Assembly (NCBI GenBank): GCA_041890515.1
Contig: JASDWX010000016.1
Span: forward strand, 28,265-92,264
From: Colwellia_A sp041890515
GTDB taxonomy: Bacteria > Pseudomonadota > Gammaproteobacteria > Enterobacterales > Alteromonadaceae
Direction: 5' to 3'
Length of the DNA: 64,000 bases
The first letter of the stretch is position 1, and every line of letters begins with the position of its first letter. Made by a program: the position numbers and the translations under genes. The notes beneath the pieces are model-generated. The model saw nothing but the letters and a program-made list of their open reading frames with translations. It was not told the DNA's origin and ran no database searches. This document shows, piece by piece, positions 36,085 to 45,327 of this stretch.

Positions 36085-37533
36085 TTACCAACTATAGCCA
36101 ATAGTCGCTCTGTAGAAAGACTCTCCATAAATATCATTACCTGTTTTGAAAGAATAATTAATAAAACCATTCTTATGTACTTGTGTCAAACTTAGCTCTA
36201 TTTCTTTTGCCCGAGAATATTTACTTTTATCTTGTGAGTCAATCGTCGCGGTGCGAAATAGCGTTTGTAAATGATACTTTTGGGCAAAATCCCAGTTGAT
36301 TCTAATAAGTGATGCATTTCCAGGAGAACCATCGTTAAGCTCTTTGTTATTGCCCCACCAATGACCTATTACTGTGCCATCATTTCGATAACCTTCATCG
36401 TATAGACGATGAACATACCAAACACTATGAAACTTAGAGTATTCAGCATAAAATGATAAGTCATCATTTAAATACGGAAGAAACAGTCCATGTGTGTAAG
36501 CGATATTACCTAACTGATAGTTCTTGAACTCCTTTGTATCTTCACCAGCATATTTAAAATAAATGCTAAAAGGAATATCAACAATAGAAAAGTTAAATTT
36601 GTTGGTTATCGAAGCAATTTGATTACCTACTTCTCCGTTTACTCCGCAGTCATTACCACTAGAACCACAATTATCTGCGCTTACAGGATCAATAACCGCT
36701 TTCCAAATATCACTCAGGCCGGTACTTCTGTCTCCACCACCAAATTGAAAGCTTCTGTTAGCGCCAATAGTCCACCAGCTAAAGGGTTGAGCGCTTAAAT
36801 GCATTGTCATTAATAACGGCTTTCCAGTTGAGGTCGTGCCACCAAAACGAATACCATCCATTTCTTCTAATTGTGCTATTGAAAATTCATACTTCACATT
36901 CCAAGATGCTATAGGTTTTACATTACTCATGGTGATGGATAAGGCAGGTTTTGCATTGGTAGAAAGTAATGTAGCACTCTCTTGCAGTGGAGATAACCAA
37001 TGCTCTCGGTAGCCAATATCAAACTGCGCATATTCATAACCCAACGAAATATAACTACCGTAAGGAATAACTTTCTCACCATTAACGATAGTGCCACCTA
37101 AGTTTGCGATAGCATATTGGTTGAATTGGTAAAAACCTGCGGCACTCGCTTGCGCAAGGTCATCCATTTTAATACCACGATTATTCGCTATCGTTGAATG
37201 TTTATTATCTGAAGTTGAAAGCTTGGTTGATAAATGTGTAACTGCACTCTTGCGTTTATAACGGTTAATGTATGCAGAAACTCGGTAAAAAAGCTGAGGG
37301 TGAGAATGTTTGATTTTTTTTAGATAATTAACAACCGTCACAATATGATAAGGCTTGCTCAATATTGGCAGATGAGAAATGGCTGCTAAACGCTCTATTT
37401 CAAGCTCAATAAGTGGGTCAGTTTTTAATGGAAGGTAAGGGCTAACACCATTAGCATTAGCCAGTTTTATGTTAAATAAGAGAAATAGTGTGATAAAAAA
37501 AATAGATAAAGTTTTGCGCACAAAAAGAACCAT
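36085..37533 (-). CDS. Wzi-like capsule assembly outer-membrane protein
   Basis: This is a 482-residue exported protein with a signal peptide (basic start, hydrophobic core FFITLFLLFNIKLANANG). The helical region with ISHLPILSKPYHIVTVVNYL and the many amphipathic beta-strands to a terminal aromatic (GYSW) are typical of the Wzi family. Wzi is a beta-barrel lectin that attaches capsule to the outer membrane. It shares an operon with glycerophosphotransferase-family genes. This suggests that the polymer they build is the one held at the surface, but no ABC or Wzy export genes are in this operon. Confidence 0.8.
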   Translation of the reverse strand: MVLFVRKTLSIFFITLFLLFNIKLANANGVSPYLPLKTDPLIELEIERLAAISHLPILSKPYHIVTVVNYLKKIKHSHPQLFYRVSAYINRYKRKSAVTHLSTKLSTSDNKHSTIANNRGIKMDDLAQASAAGFYQFNQYAIANLGGTIVNGEKVIPYGSYISLGYEYAQFDIGYREHWLSPLQESATLLSTNAKPALSITMSNVKPIASWNVKYEFSIAQLEEMDGIRFGGTTSTGKPLLMTMHLSAQPFSWWTIGANRSFQFGGGDRSTGLSDIWKAVIDPVSADNCGSSGNDCGVNGEVGNQIASITNKFNFSIVDIPFSIYFKYAGEDTKEFKNYQLGNIAYTHGLFLPYLNDDLSFYAEYSKFHSVWYVHRLYDEGYRNDGTVIGHWWGNNKELNDGSPGNASLIRINWDFAQKYHLQTLFRTATIDSQDKSKYSRAKEIELSLTQVHKNGFINYSFKTGNDIYGESFYRATIGYSW

Positions 37534-37587
37534 AATAAATAAAAAATCGAGCAGATTATACGCTAGCTTTTTCCAACATAGAAGGGG

Positions 37588-38187
37588 TTACTTCCAATTA
37601 TCCATTGAGCCTTTACGTCGCCCCACGAGTCTAGGAATAACCAGTCCAAAAAATAAACCTATGGCTAATACAATGGCACCATTATAAAACCATTCTTTTT
37701 TGATATTAGTATCTTGATCTTTTAATTTAGCACTTGTTGCAATAAGGGTCTTATTTAATTGGATAATTTCGTTGTTAAGTTGAGACTTTTCACTATTAAG
37801 TTTTTCAATAGTATTTTTAGCGCCTGTTAATTCTTCTGACATATTGTCAGTATTACTTGTTATATTGGCTAGCTTTTCATTAAGCTCGGCAATAACAAAG
37901 CGTAAACCTGGCGTGGGTGAAACGTATTTACTTTCAACCCAAACATTGCGATCTTTCTCATCAATAATTTCAGTGTAATCATTTTCGTTATTACCCGTCA
38001 CCTTTACTTCAGTACCTGAATTTACACTGCCTAAAATACGGTAATTATTGCCAGCTCCAGAGTGCGTATAAATAAATAATTCGTCTGAAATATATCCAGA
38101 AGTAAGGTCGGAAGAGGCATTTTCTGCAAGAAGAGGGAAAGATAAACTTAACGCTAAAACAACCAATAAATCTTTTATAATTTTCAT
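37588..38187 (-). CDS. YgiM-like SH3-domain periplasmic/membrane protein (TIGR04211 type)
   Basis: The 199-residue protein has a signal peptide ending near LLAENA, then a bacterial SH3 domain (~28-90: GYISDELFIYTHSGAGNNYR, WVESKYVSPTPG). A coiled coil (~95-160) and one C-terminal membrane helix (~168-188) with a basic tail follow. This layout is that of YgiM/TIGR04211 proteins. It is transcribed away from the CYTH-CHAD gene, as ygiM and ygiF are in E. coli. It heads the operon running into the wzi-like and CDP-glycerol genes, 54 bases upstream of the former. Function unknown. Confidence 0.8.
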   Translation of the reverse strand: MKIIKDLLVVLALSLSFPLLAENASSDLTSGYISDELFIYTHSGAGNNYRILGSVNSGTEVKVTGNNENDYTEIIDEKDRNVWVESKYVSPTPGLRFVIAELNEKLANITSNTDNMSEELTGAKNTIEKLNSEKSQLNNEIIQLNKTLIATSAKLKDQDTNIKKEWFYNGAIVLAIGLFFGLVIPRLVGRRKGSMDNWK

Positions 38188-38226
38188 GAAACTACCACTG
38201 ACGTTTGTAAAATAATTAATAGCAAA

Positions 38227-38255
38227 ATACTAGGGGTTTGCTGGATTGATAGCAA
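38227..38255 (-). promoter_or_regulatory. Possible promoter of the SH3-wzi-CDP-glycerol operon
   Basis: On the minus strand TTGCTA (38255-38250) and TAGTAT (38232-38227) are separated by 17 bases, each matching the sigma-70 consensus at four of six positions. The site is 40-70 bases before the ATG at 38187. Confidence 0.4.
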
Positions 38256-38401
38256 GGGAAGTTTACGGACAACAAGGTTTTTTGATAAAAAAAGTCTATA
38301 TTGTTAACATTTTTTATTTAAAGCATTATTAGTTACTTGTTTTCATATGTTGCTGTTGTAAACTCATGATGTTGACAAGACGAAAATATTATTGGAAAAA
38401 T

Positions 38402-39901
38402 ATGGTTACCGAAATTGAGCTTAAGTATTTTGTTACAAGTGAGCATACTCAAGAAAATATTACACAGTTATTTACCGAACAACAGTTATCATTTACCTGT
38501 GTAAAAAAGAAACTAGTTAACTGTTATTATGATACGGCTAATTTGGATTTTCGTCATCATGATATGGGACTTAGAGTGCGAGGTTGTGATGGCCAGTTAG
38601 AGCAAACCATCAAAACTGCGGGTGTGGTCATTGCGGGTTTACATCAGCGACCTGAGTATAACGTTGACATAGAGAACAATTTCCCCGAACTGGCATTGTT
38701 CCCAACAGAAATATGGCAGGCAGATCAACGTGTAGAGCAGCTACAAGCGTCATTAATTCCCCTTTTCTCAACTGATTTTATCCGTATTATTTGGTTAGTA
38801 ACGCTACCTTCAGGCTCTGTAGTAGAAGTTGCTTTTGATCTAGGAAATATCAGCAGTGATGGCAGAAGTGTAAATATTTGTGAGATTGAGTTAGAGCTTG
38901 TTAGTGGTAAAACGTCAGAGTTATTATTTCTTGCCAAGATGATTTTTTCAGTGGTATCGGTAAGACCAAGTAGCCAAAGTAAAGCTGCTCGGGGGTATCG
39001 TTTATGGAAGAAAACACCCATTAATTATGAAAAGCCTATCACAGATATGCTGCCCATTGATCGCAGCTTGTCTATTCCTACTGCTTTTTCTACGGGCATT
39101 AATCATTGCCTCGTTCATCTGCATGATCATATTGAACATTATATATCAGCGCCTAGCTTAGTCGAGTTAGAAAAAATCACAGAAACCTTAGCGCTAATTC
39201 GTCACGGCTTTTGGCTCTTTACAGATTATATTCCTGAAAATTCTCTACAAATTCGAAATGAATTAAGTCATTTTATTCATTTGCTTTCGTGGGTTGATAA
39301 CGCCGTAAATTTACAAGAACTCACGAATAAAACAGGTAATTATCGACATAAATTAAATTACAGTGAGCAATTAGTTGAACAATTAAAAATTGAAAAACGC
39401 CGCTTACCTACCAGTGATGACGTGTTTGAATTATTGCATGGTAAGCGCTTTAATACACTGCAAGCTGATTTGTTGGCGATGCTTTTAACCGAGCAACCGG
39501 CATCTAATGATTTGTTATTACCTTTTGCGCAGCAACGTTTAACTGAAAACATGTCGATTTTATTTGCTGATAGCACAAAAACGCAACCGCTTACCAGCCA
39601 ACAATATTTGTCACAAGCAAAGTTGTTAAACCGAAGTTTATTAACAGGTGTGTGGTTTGGGTTGTTGTTCGATCAAGAAGAACGCAAGCAATATCGAGCA
39701 CCTTGGTTGGATATTCAAGAAGGGATCAGCGAGTTGCAAACGTTGTGGGTTATTCATCAACAGTTACAAACCTTGGACGAAAAGCCGACAAAGCTCGTTT
39801 CATGGCAAGGGAGTAAAGTTGAAGGACTCTTAATTGCTTTAGATAGCTCAAGAAAAATAGCGCACATGATGAAATCTTACTGGCTTGAAGAGTCGTTATA
39901 G
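38402..39901 (+). CDS. CYTH-CHAD inorganic triphosphatase (YgiF-like)
   Basis: The N-terminal CYTH domain (~1-195) starts with the signature EIELKYFV and has VNCYYDTANLDFR, GLRVRGCDG and EQTIKTAG. These residues form the triphosphate tunnel. A C-terminal helical CHAD domain (~220-500) with several conserved His follows. E. coli YgiF of this layout hydrolyses inorganic triphosphate. I chose the ATG at 38402 because EIELK is normally within the first few residues; the ATG at 38366 would add twelve unrelated residues. Divergent from the ygiM-like gene. Confidence 0.88.
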   Translation: MVTEIELKYFVTSEHTQENITQLFTEQQLSFTCVKKKLVNCYYDTANLDFRHHDMGLRVRGCDGQLEQTIKTAGVVIAGLHQRPEYNVDIENNFPELALFPTEIWQADQRVEQLQASLIPLFSTDFIRIIWLVTLPSGSVVEVAFDLGNISSDGRSVNICEIELELVSGKTSELLFLAKMIFSVVSVRPSSQSKAARGYRLWKKTPINYEKPITDMLPIDRSLSIPTAFSTGINHCLVHLHDHIEHYISAPSLVELEKITETLALIRHGFWLFTDYIPENSLQIRNELSHFIHLLSWVDNAVNLQELTNKTGNYRHKLNYSEQLVEQLKIEKRRLPTSDDVFELLHGKRFNTLQADLLAMLLTEQPASNDLLLPFAQQRLTENMSILFADSTKTQPLTSQQYLSQAKLLNRSLLTGVWFGLLFDQEERKQYRAPWLDIQEGISELQTLWVIHQQLQTLDEKPTKLVSWQGSKVEGLLIALDSSRKIAHMMKSYWLEESL

Positions 39902-39985
39902 ACAATATGTTTGATGTGAACACTGACACGGATGATATAGTTGACGTTAATTATGTGGAGCGAAAAACATGAATCTTTTAGTTAA

Positions 39986-40876
39986 ATGAAGTTATGCTTT
40001 GTATTCATTTTAGTACTGAGTAGTTTATTTTCGTGTTGTAGTCTGGCGAGTGTTTATAACCTACCTACGTCTGATTCAAGACTGATCGGTGAAAAAACCA
40101 CCCATAAAGCGATCAAAGGAGATTACTTTCAAGCATTAGCCGAACACTATAATGTGGGTTTTTTTGCATTGTTAGCAGCGAACCCTGATGTTGATCCTTT
40201 CTTACTGCAGCCAGGCAGTAAAATTGTTATCCCAAAACAAATGCTTTTACCCTATGGTAAGCGTGAAGGTATTGTTATTAATCTTGCTGAACTACGCCTG
40301 TATTATTACCCCAAAGGAGAAAAATTAGTTTATGTTTTTCCTGTAGGTATTGGTCGACAAGGCCTAGAAACACCTCATGTAACGAGTATCATTGGAGACA
40401 AACGTAAAGATCCTATTTGGCGTCCTACAAAAGCGATGCGTGAACGTTATTTTACCAAACATGGCAGAGAAATGGCGAGAGAAGTTGCAGCAGGCCCCAA
40501 TAATCCCTTTGGAAAATATGCACTGCGTATTGGCACCAGTGAGTATTTACTTCATGGCACAAACAAACGTTTTGGTATTGGCATGAGAGCAAGTTCTGGC
40601 TGTATACGTATGTATGATCATGATATTGAATGGCTATATAACAATATTGCCGTTGGCACGCCTATTCGTATATTAGAACAGCCAATTAAAATGTCTTATG
40701 AGCCTGAAGGGAAAATGATAGAACTTCATCGCCCGTTAACACCGGAGGGAATGTCAGACGCTACATTAACCATGACCAATGCCGTGAAAAAATTTATTGG
40801 CCGTCATGATAAAGTGCTCGAACAAGTCAATGAATTACTTAACCAGCCCAAAGGCATCGTTGTTACGCTAAAGTAA
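39986..40876 (+). CDS. L,D-transpeptidase with LysM domain
   Basis: This is a periplasmic enzyme of the YkuD/ErfK/YbiS group, which forms peptidoglycan 3-3 crosslinks or attaches proteins to peptidoglycan. A signal peptide (residues 1-~21) precedes a LysM motif (~40-84: GDYFQALAEHYNVGFFALL) and then the YkuD domain (~95-232). His190 lies in LLHGTNKRFG and catalytic Cys206 in SSGCIRMYDHDI. The 296-residue length is typical. Its start has only a weak Shine-Dalgarno. It is a single gene with a shared terminator facing serA. Confidence 0.9.
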   Translation: MKLCFVFILVLSSLFSCCSLASVYNLPTSDSRLIGEKTTHKAIKGDYFQALAEHYNVGFFALLAANPDVDPFLLQPGSKIVIPKQMLLPYGKREGIVINLAELRLYYYPKGEKLVYVFPVGIGRQGLETPHVTSIIGDKRKDPIWRPTKAMRERYFTKHGREMAREVAAGPNNPFGKYALRIGTSEYLLHGTNKRFGIGMRASSGCIRMYDHDIEWLYNNIAVGTPIRILEQPIKMSYEPEGKMIELHRPLTPEGMSDATLTMTNAVKKFIGRHDKVLEQVNELLNQPKGIVVTLK

Positions 40877-40949
40877 ATGAAATGGATCAGTGATTGATTC
40901 CTGAAATATAGACAGCATGCTAACAGCGCTTATGTTTATAAATGCCAAT

Positions 40950-40979
40950 AAAAAACGAGACTACCGTGTCTCGTTTTTT
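40950..40979. terminator. Bidirectional intrinsic terminator between the L,D-transpeptidase gene and serA
   Basis: AAAAAACGAGAC (40950-40961) and GTCTCGTTTTTT (40968-40979) form a perfect 12-base stem with a six-base loop. The A-tract and T-tract let it end transcription from both convergent genes. Confidence 0.9.
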
Positions 40980-41034
40980 ATGTTAAATACTGTATTAAAT
41001 CTTGTTTTAAATCTTGTTTATAATGATACGCGTA

Positions 41035-42264
41035 TTAATGAAGTATACGTGCGCGAATTGTTCCATCAATCTGCTTTAACTCTCTTAATGCAACTTCACT
41101 ATCATGCGCTTCAATATCAATAACAACATACCCTATTTTATCATCAGTCTGTAAATACTGCGCGGCAATATTGATGTTGTGCTGAGCAAATGTTTGGTTA
41201 ATTTGTGTTAAAACACCCGGCTGGTTATGGTGTATATGTAATAAACGGCTCGTACCTGTATGGCCTGGTAAAGAAACTTCAGGGAAGTTAACCGCTGAAA
41301 GTGTTGAACCATTATCTGAATATTTCGCCATTTTACTGGCTACTTCTAAACCGATATTAGATTGCGCCTCTTTAGTACTACCACCAATGTGTGGTGTTAA
41401 AATCACATTGTCGAATTCACGTAATGGGGAAATAAACTCTTCGTCATTACCTTTTGGCTCAACCGGAAAAACGTCAATGGCCGCACCGGCTACTTTTTTA
41501 CTTGTTAAAGCTTCCGCTAAAGCATCGATATCAACAACTGTTCCACGAGAAGCATTAATAAAAATAACGCCATCTTTCATCATAGAGAATTCTTTTGCAG
41601 CCATCATGTTTTGCGTTTGAACGGTTTCAGGGACATGCAAACTAACAACATCAGCTTCTTTTAATAATGCAGGTAAGCTTGATGCTTGGCTTGCATTACC
41701 TAATGGAAGTTTAGTTTCAATATCGTAAAATCTTACACGCATACCTAAAGTTTCAGCTAAAATGCCTAACTGCATACCAATATGCCCGTAACCCACAATA
41801 CCTAATGTTTTACCTCGAGCTTCAACAGAACCCGCGGCAGATTTATTCCACTCTCCACGATGCGCTTTAGCGCTTTTTTCAGGAATGCCACGTAATAATA
41901 ATAGCGTTTCACCCAAGACTAATTCAGCCACTGAACGTGTGTTTGAAAAAGGGGCGTTAAACACCGGAATACCACGTTTTTGTGCCGCTTTAATTTCAAC
42001 TTGGTTAGTACCAATACAAAAACAGCCAATAGCAACGAGTTTTTTTGCATGGCTTAATACATGATCCGTTAATTGAGTACGAGAACGAATACCAATAAAG
42101 TGAACATGAGCAATTTTCTTAATTAAATCTTCTTCAGCGAGCGATGTTTTTATGCATTCAATATTGCTGTAGCCTTTTATTTTTAATTCTTCAACAGCGC
42201 TTGGGTGAACACCTTCAAGTAATAAAATTTTAATCTTTTCTTTTGCTAATGAATTATTGCTCAT
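41035..42264 (-). CDS. serA: SerA, D-3-phosphoglycerate dehydrogenase
   Basis: SerA oxidises 3-phosphoglycerate to start serine synthesis. I chose the ATG at 42264 (409 residues, start MSNNSLAKEKIKILLLEGVH), which matches the E. coli protein. The ATG at 42279 adds five residues and has no Shine-Dalgarno. GIVGYGHIGMQLGILAE is the NAD motif, and TPHIGGSTKEAQ holds the catalytic His. A C-terminal ACT domain (~335-409: HIHHNQPGVLTQINQTFAQ) is the serine-sensing part. It follows rpiA on the same strand, as in E. coli and relatives. Confidence 0.97.
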   Translation of the reverse strand: MSNNSLAKEKIKILLLEGVHPSAVEELKIKGYSNIECIKTSLAEEDLIKKIAHVHFIGIRSRTQLTDHVLSHAKKLVAIGCFCIGTNQVEIKAAQKRGIPVFNAPFSNTRSVAELVLGETLLLLRGIPEKSAKAHRGEWNKSAAGSVEARGKTLGIVGYGHIGMQLGILAETLGMRVRFYDIETKLPLGNASQASSLPALLKEADVVSLHVPETVQTQNMMAAKEFSMMKDGVIFINASRGTVVDIDALAEALTSKKVAGAAIDVFPVEPKGNDEEFISPLREFDNVILTPHIGGSTKEAQSNIGLEVASKMAKYSDNGSTLSAVNFPEVSLPGHTGTSRLLHIHHNQPGVLTQINQTFAQHNINIAAQYLQTDDKIGYVVIDIEAHDSEVALRELKQIDGTIRARILH

Positions 42265-42371
42265 TTTCTCATATCTCATGTGGGGCTATATAGGTTATTG
42301 TCTTAACCAAATACAAATCATTTAGATGGCTAGATATCTAAACTAGCATATAGTGTATAAACTCTAAAGAA

Positions 42372-43028
42372 TTATTTTACGACTTTTGCACCATTTTTAG
42401 TGCCTAAAATTAAAACATCTGCTCCGCGTTGAGCAAACAAACCATTAGTAACAACACCTACAATGGCATTGATATCATTTTCAAGTTTTTTAGGATCAAT
42501 TATCGCTAAGTTATGCACATCAAGAATTACGCAACCGTTATCAGTAATAACACCCTGACGATAAACAGGATCACCGCCTAACTTAACTAATTCACGCGCC
42601 ACATAGCTGCGTGCCATAGGGATCACTTCTACGGGAAGCGGGAAGCGACCTAATACCTTAACTTGCTTGCTTTCATCGGCAATACAGACAAACGTTTTTG
42701 CTACAGCAGCCACTATTTTTTCTCGGGTTAGGGCAGCCCCCCCCCCTTTTATCATCGACATATGTTGGGTTATTTCATCTGCGCCATCAACATACACATC
42801 AATGCCATTAACGTCATTTAACTCGAAAACTTCTATGCCGTGCGCTTTTAATTTTTGAGTTGACACTTCTGAGCTTGAAACAGCCCCTTCAATTTTGTCT
42901 TTTATTGTCGCCAAGGCGTCAATAAAATGATTAACCGTAGAGCCGGTGCCTACTCCAACAATCGTATCATTTTTAATAAATTCAAGGGCTTTTATAGCTG
43001 CTGCTTGTTTCATTTCATCTTGTGTCAT
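42372..43028 (-). CDS. rpiA: RpiA, ribose-5-phosphate isomerase A
   Basis: RpiA interconverts ribose 5-phosphate and ribulose 5-phosphate. The start at 43028 gives 218 residues (MTQDEMKQAAAIKALEFI) and has GAGG six bases before it. The ATG at 43040 overlaps that Shine-Dalgarno and is less likely. GVGTGSTVNHFI, YVDGADEI, MIKGGGAALTREKIV and KLGGDPVYR are family motifs. The codons of the GGG motif form a run of ten Gs on the coding strand (42737-42746), an unusually slippery tract for a housekeeping gene. Confidence 0.97.
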   Translation of the reverse strand: MTQDEMKQAAAIKALEFIKNDTIVGVGTGSTVNHFIDALATIKDKIEGAVSSSEVSTQKLKAHGIEVFELNDVNGIDVYVDGADEITQHMSMIKGGGAALTREKIVAAVAKTFVCIADESKQVKVLGRFPLPVEVIPMARSYVARELVKLGGDPVYRQGVITDNGCVILDVHNLAIIDPKKLENDINAIVGVVTNGLFAQRGADVLILGTKNGAKVVK

Positions 43029-43080
43029 GTTTATCCTCATTTACTAGCGATTAATTAGGCAGAAGTATATCAGTACATGA

Positions 43081-43683
43081 TTAAATATCGAAGTTATAGC
43101 TTGTGGTCGGTGTAATAATTTTAGGCAAGGGAATATCCCAAGTTTCTCTAGGTACTGATTGCACTTTCTGACAATCGTGAGCTAAACCAATAGGGATTGG
43201 TTTTGTTTGTTTGTTGTGTTGATATTGCATATGCCAGGTTGCAAGGGTTCTGTCATAAAATCCGCCCCCCATTCCTAGTCTATTGCCACCGGTATCGAAG
43301 GCGACTAATGGCGTAAAAATGATATCAAGCTTATCGACTGTTATTATATTTCTAACATCAAGCGTAGGCTCTAAAATGCCGTACGTATTTTTTATGAGTA
43401 TTGACGTTTTTTCGTATCGTAAAAAGAGCAAGTTTCCTTTACTAAAAGGGTGGATGACTGGTAAATATACAGATACTTTATTTGTCCAACACCAGTTAAT
43501 AAAAGGGCTTGTATCGAGTTCTCCATCGTTAGCTAAATAAATGGCTATTTTTGTTACGTGTTTTACCTCTTTTTGTGCAATGAGTTTTTCACGCAATAAT
43601 ACGGCTTGTTCCTGCTGGTATAGGCTGCTCAGTTGGCTACGTTTATAGCGTATTTCTTGACGTATATTGTCTCTTTTTTTCAT
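43081..43683 (-). CDS. ygfA: 5-formyltetrahydrofolate cyclo-ligase family protein (YgfA)
   Basis: This enzyme converts 5-formyl-THF to 5,10-methenyl-THF with ATP. The 200-residue protein has the basic N-terminus IRQEIRYKRSQLS, LYLANDGE-like IAIYLANDGELDTSPFI, and the conserved VAFDTGGNRLGMGGGFYDRTL phosphate-binding signature. In many gammaproteobacteria the 6S RNA gene (ssrS) lies just before ygfA. The 129 bases upstream here are too short to hold it and contain the terminator of the next gene instead. It lies 40 bases upstream of rpiA on the same strand. Confidence 0.93.
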   Translation of the reverse strand: MKKRDNIRQEIRYKRSQLSSLYQQEQAVLLREKLIAQKEVKHVTKIAIYLANDGELDTSPFINWCWTNKVSVYLPVIHPFSKGNLLFLRYEKTSILIKNTYGILEPTLDVRNIITVDKLDIIFTPLVAFDTGGNRLGMGGGFYDRTLATWHMQYQHNKQTKPIPIGLAHDCQKVQSVPRETWDIPLPKIITPTTSYNFDI

Positions 43684-43749
43684 GATACTTAATTAACCTA
43701 CATAATTATTTTTAACGGTTTAAGACGAATAAAAATAAATTTTATCAAG

Positions 43750-43779
43750 AAAAAAGCCAACAATAAATGTTGGCTTTTA
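43750..43779 (-). terminator. Intrinsic terminator after the POT transporter
   Basis: AAAAGCCAACA (43752-43762) and TGTTGGCTTTT (43768-43778) form a perfect 11-base stem with a five-base loop and T-tracts on both strands. It separates the POT gene from ygfA. Confidence 0.88.
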
Positions 43780-43812
43780 AGTTTTTCATTTTAATATGTA
43801 CTTTACTGCATA

Positions 43813-45327
43813 TTAAGCAATCGCTTTTTCTGTTGAATCATTTGGGTTATCTGAAGGTAAATTTTCCCAAAATCTTGATTTAAAACCAACCAACAAAATG
43901 ATTATGCCAATACCAATACTGAACAAACTAATTTGAATATAAAGTGAAGGTATTTGAGCAACATTGTTTGGATCATAATTACCGGCTAATAAGCCAGAAA
44001 TGATATTACCTATTGAATAGGTTAAAACAAAGACACCCATCATTTGGCCTGCAAAACGTTTAGGTGATAATTTACTTACCGCACTCAATGCTACAGGGCT
44101 TAAACAAAGTTCACCTACTGTATGAAGAAAGTAGGTTGCTACTAACCAGTAAGGGGCAACTTTCATTCCTGAAGCAGCGTACTGTGCAGCAAAAAACATC
44201 ACGATAAAGCCACTCGCCATGATAATTAAACCAAAAGCACATTTTATACCGTAAGAAGGGCTAACAAGTCTTTTACCAAGGTTAATCCATATGGCAGCAA
44301 AAAAGGGTGAGAGTAAAACAATAAAAAACGAGTTGGTCATTTGAAACCAACCAGTAGGTATTTCAAATGATCCAATCATACGGTCGGTGTAATCACGTGC
44401 GAATAAGTTCATTGAAGAGCCTGCTTGCTCAAAGCCTGACCAAAAACAAGCGGATGCAATACAGATGAGTAATAATGCCCAAAGTTTTTTCTTTTCGTTT
44501 GGCGTAAGCGAACCACCAAAATATATTACAGCATAATAAACAACGAAAATCAGCGAAAAGGCTATGGCAACATATTGAGCAACTGTTACCGGTTCAATCG
44601 TTATCAGTCCCTGAAAAATAGCAATCGTTACGAATACAATAACCGCTAAGACCATACCAATAATGGTCCAACTGGTTTTTTGTGCTTTAACCGACATTGG
44701 ATATACTGGTTTTTCACCAATACCTTGAAGTTTAGGTGTCGTGATTTTGTATTGAATTAAACCTAATGCCATACCTACAGCAGCAGCACCAAACGCCCAA
44801 TGCCAACCAACATTTTCCATTAAGTAGCCACAAACAGCATAACCAATAACTGAACCTAAATTAATGCCCATATAATAAATGGCATAACCACTGTCACGAC
44901 GAACATCTTCGTCTGAGTATAGTTGGCCAACCATCGCGCCAATATTAGGCTTTAATAAGCCGGTACCTAAAATAACAACAATTAAGCCGATAAAAAAGGT
45001 TGTGTCGTTAGGAATAGCTAAAATAATATGGCCAATCATAATGATTATGGCGCCATACCACACGGCTTTTTGACCACCAATTAATCTGTCCGCTATCCAG
45101 CCGCCCGGTAAGCCCATAAAATAAACACTACCCGTATATAACCCATATATAGCAGCAGCAGAAGCAACGGTTAACCCTAAGCCACCTTCTTGTAATGTAG
45201 CGGTCATAAACAATACAAGTAGCATGCGCATACCGTAATAGCTCATGCGCTCCCACATTTCAGTAACAAAAAGTGTTTGTAGCCCTTCGGGATGACCAAA
45301 AAAAGAACCTGTTTCAGGTTTACTCAT
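43813..45327 (-). CDS. POT-family proton-coupled oligopeptide symporter
   Basis: This is an inner-membrane major-facilitator transporter that imports di- and tripeptides with protons. The 504-residue protein has about 14 hydrophobic helices. The family signature EMWERMSYYGMRMLLVLFM is at residues ~23-41 (the ExxER motif for proton coupling). LPGGWIADRLIGGQKAVWYG and GTGLLKPNIGAMVGQLY follow. It is a single gene with its own terminator and a long upstream region. Similar to E. coli DtpA/TppB in length; exact substrate range unknown. Confidence 0.9.
   Translation of the reverse strand: MSKPETGSFFGHPEGLQTLFVTEMWERMSYYGMRMLLVLFMTATLQEGGLGLTVASAAAIYGLYTGSVYFMGLPGGWIADRLIGGQKAVWYGAIIIMIGHIILAIPNDTTFFIGLIVVILGTGLLKPNIGAMVGQLYSDEDVRRDSGYAIYYMGINLGSVIGYAVCGYLMENVGWHWAFGAAAVGMALGLIQYKITTPKLQGIGEKPVYPMSVKAQKTSWTIIGMVLAVIVFVTIAIFQGLITIEPVTVAQYVAIAFSLIFVVYYAVIYFGGSLTPNEKKKLWALLLICIASACFWSGFEQAGSSMNLFARDYTDRMIGSFEIPTGWFQMTNSFFIVLLSPFFAAIWINLGKRLVSPSYGIKCAFGLIIMASGFIVMFFAAQYAASGMKVAPYWLVATYFLHTVGELCLSPVALSAVSKLSPKRFAGQMMGVFVLTYSIGNIISGLLAGNYDPNNVAQIPSLYIQISLFSIGIGIIILLVGFKSRFWENLPSDNPNDSTEKAIA

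Noticed and set aside
40917..41123. A 68-residue ORF between the L,D-transpeptidase gene and serA.
   Set aside because: It runs through the bidirectional terminator and into the serA 3' end; no Shine-Dalgarno or protein-like pattern.
43684..43812. 6S RNA (ssrS) upstream of ygfA.
   Set aside because: The gap is only 129 bases and largely occupied by the POT terminator; no 6S-like central bubble is seen.
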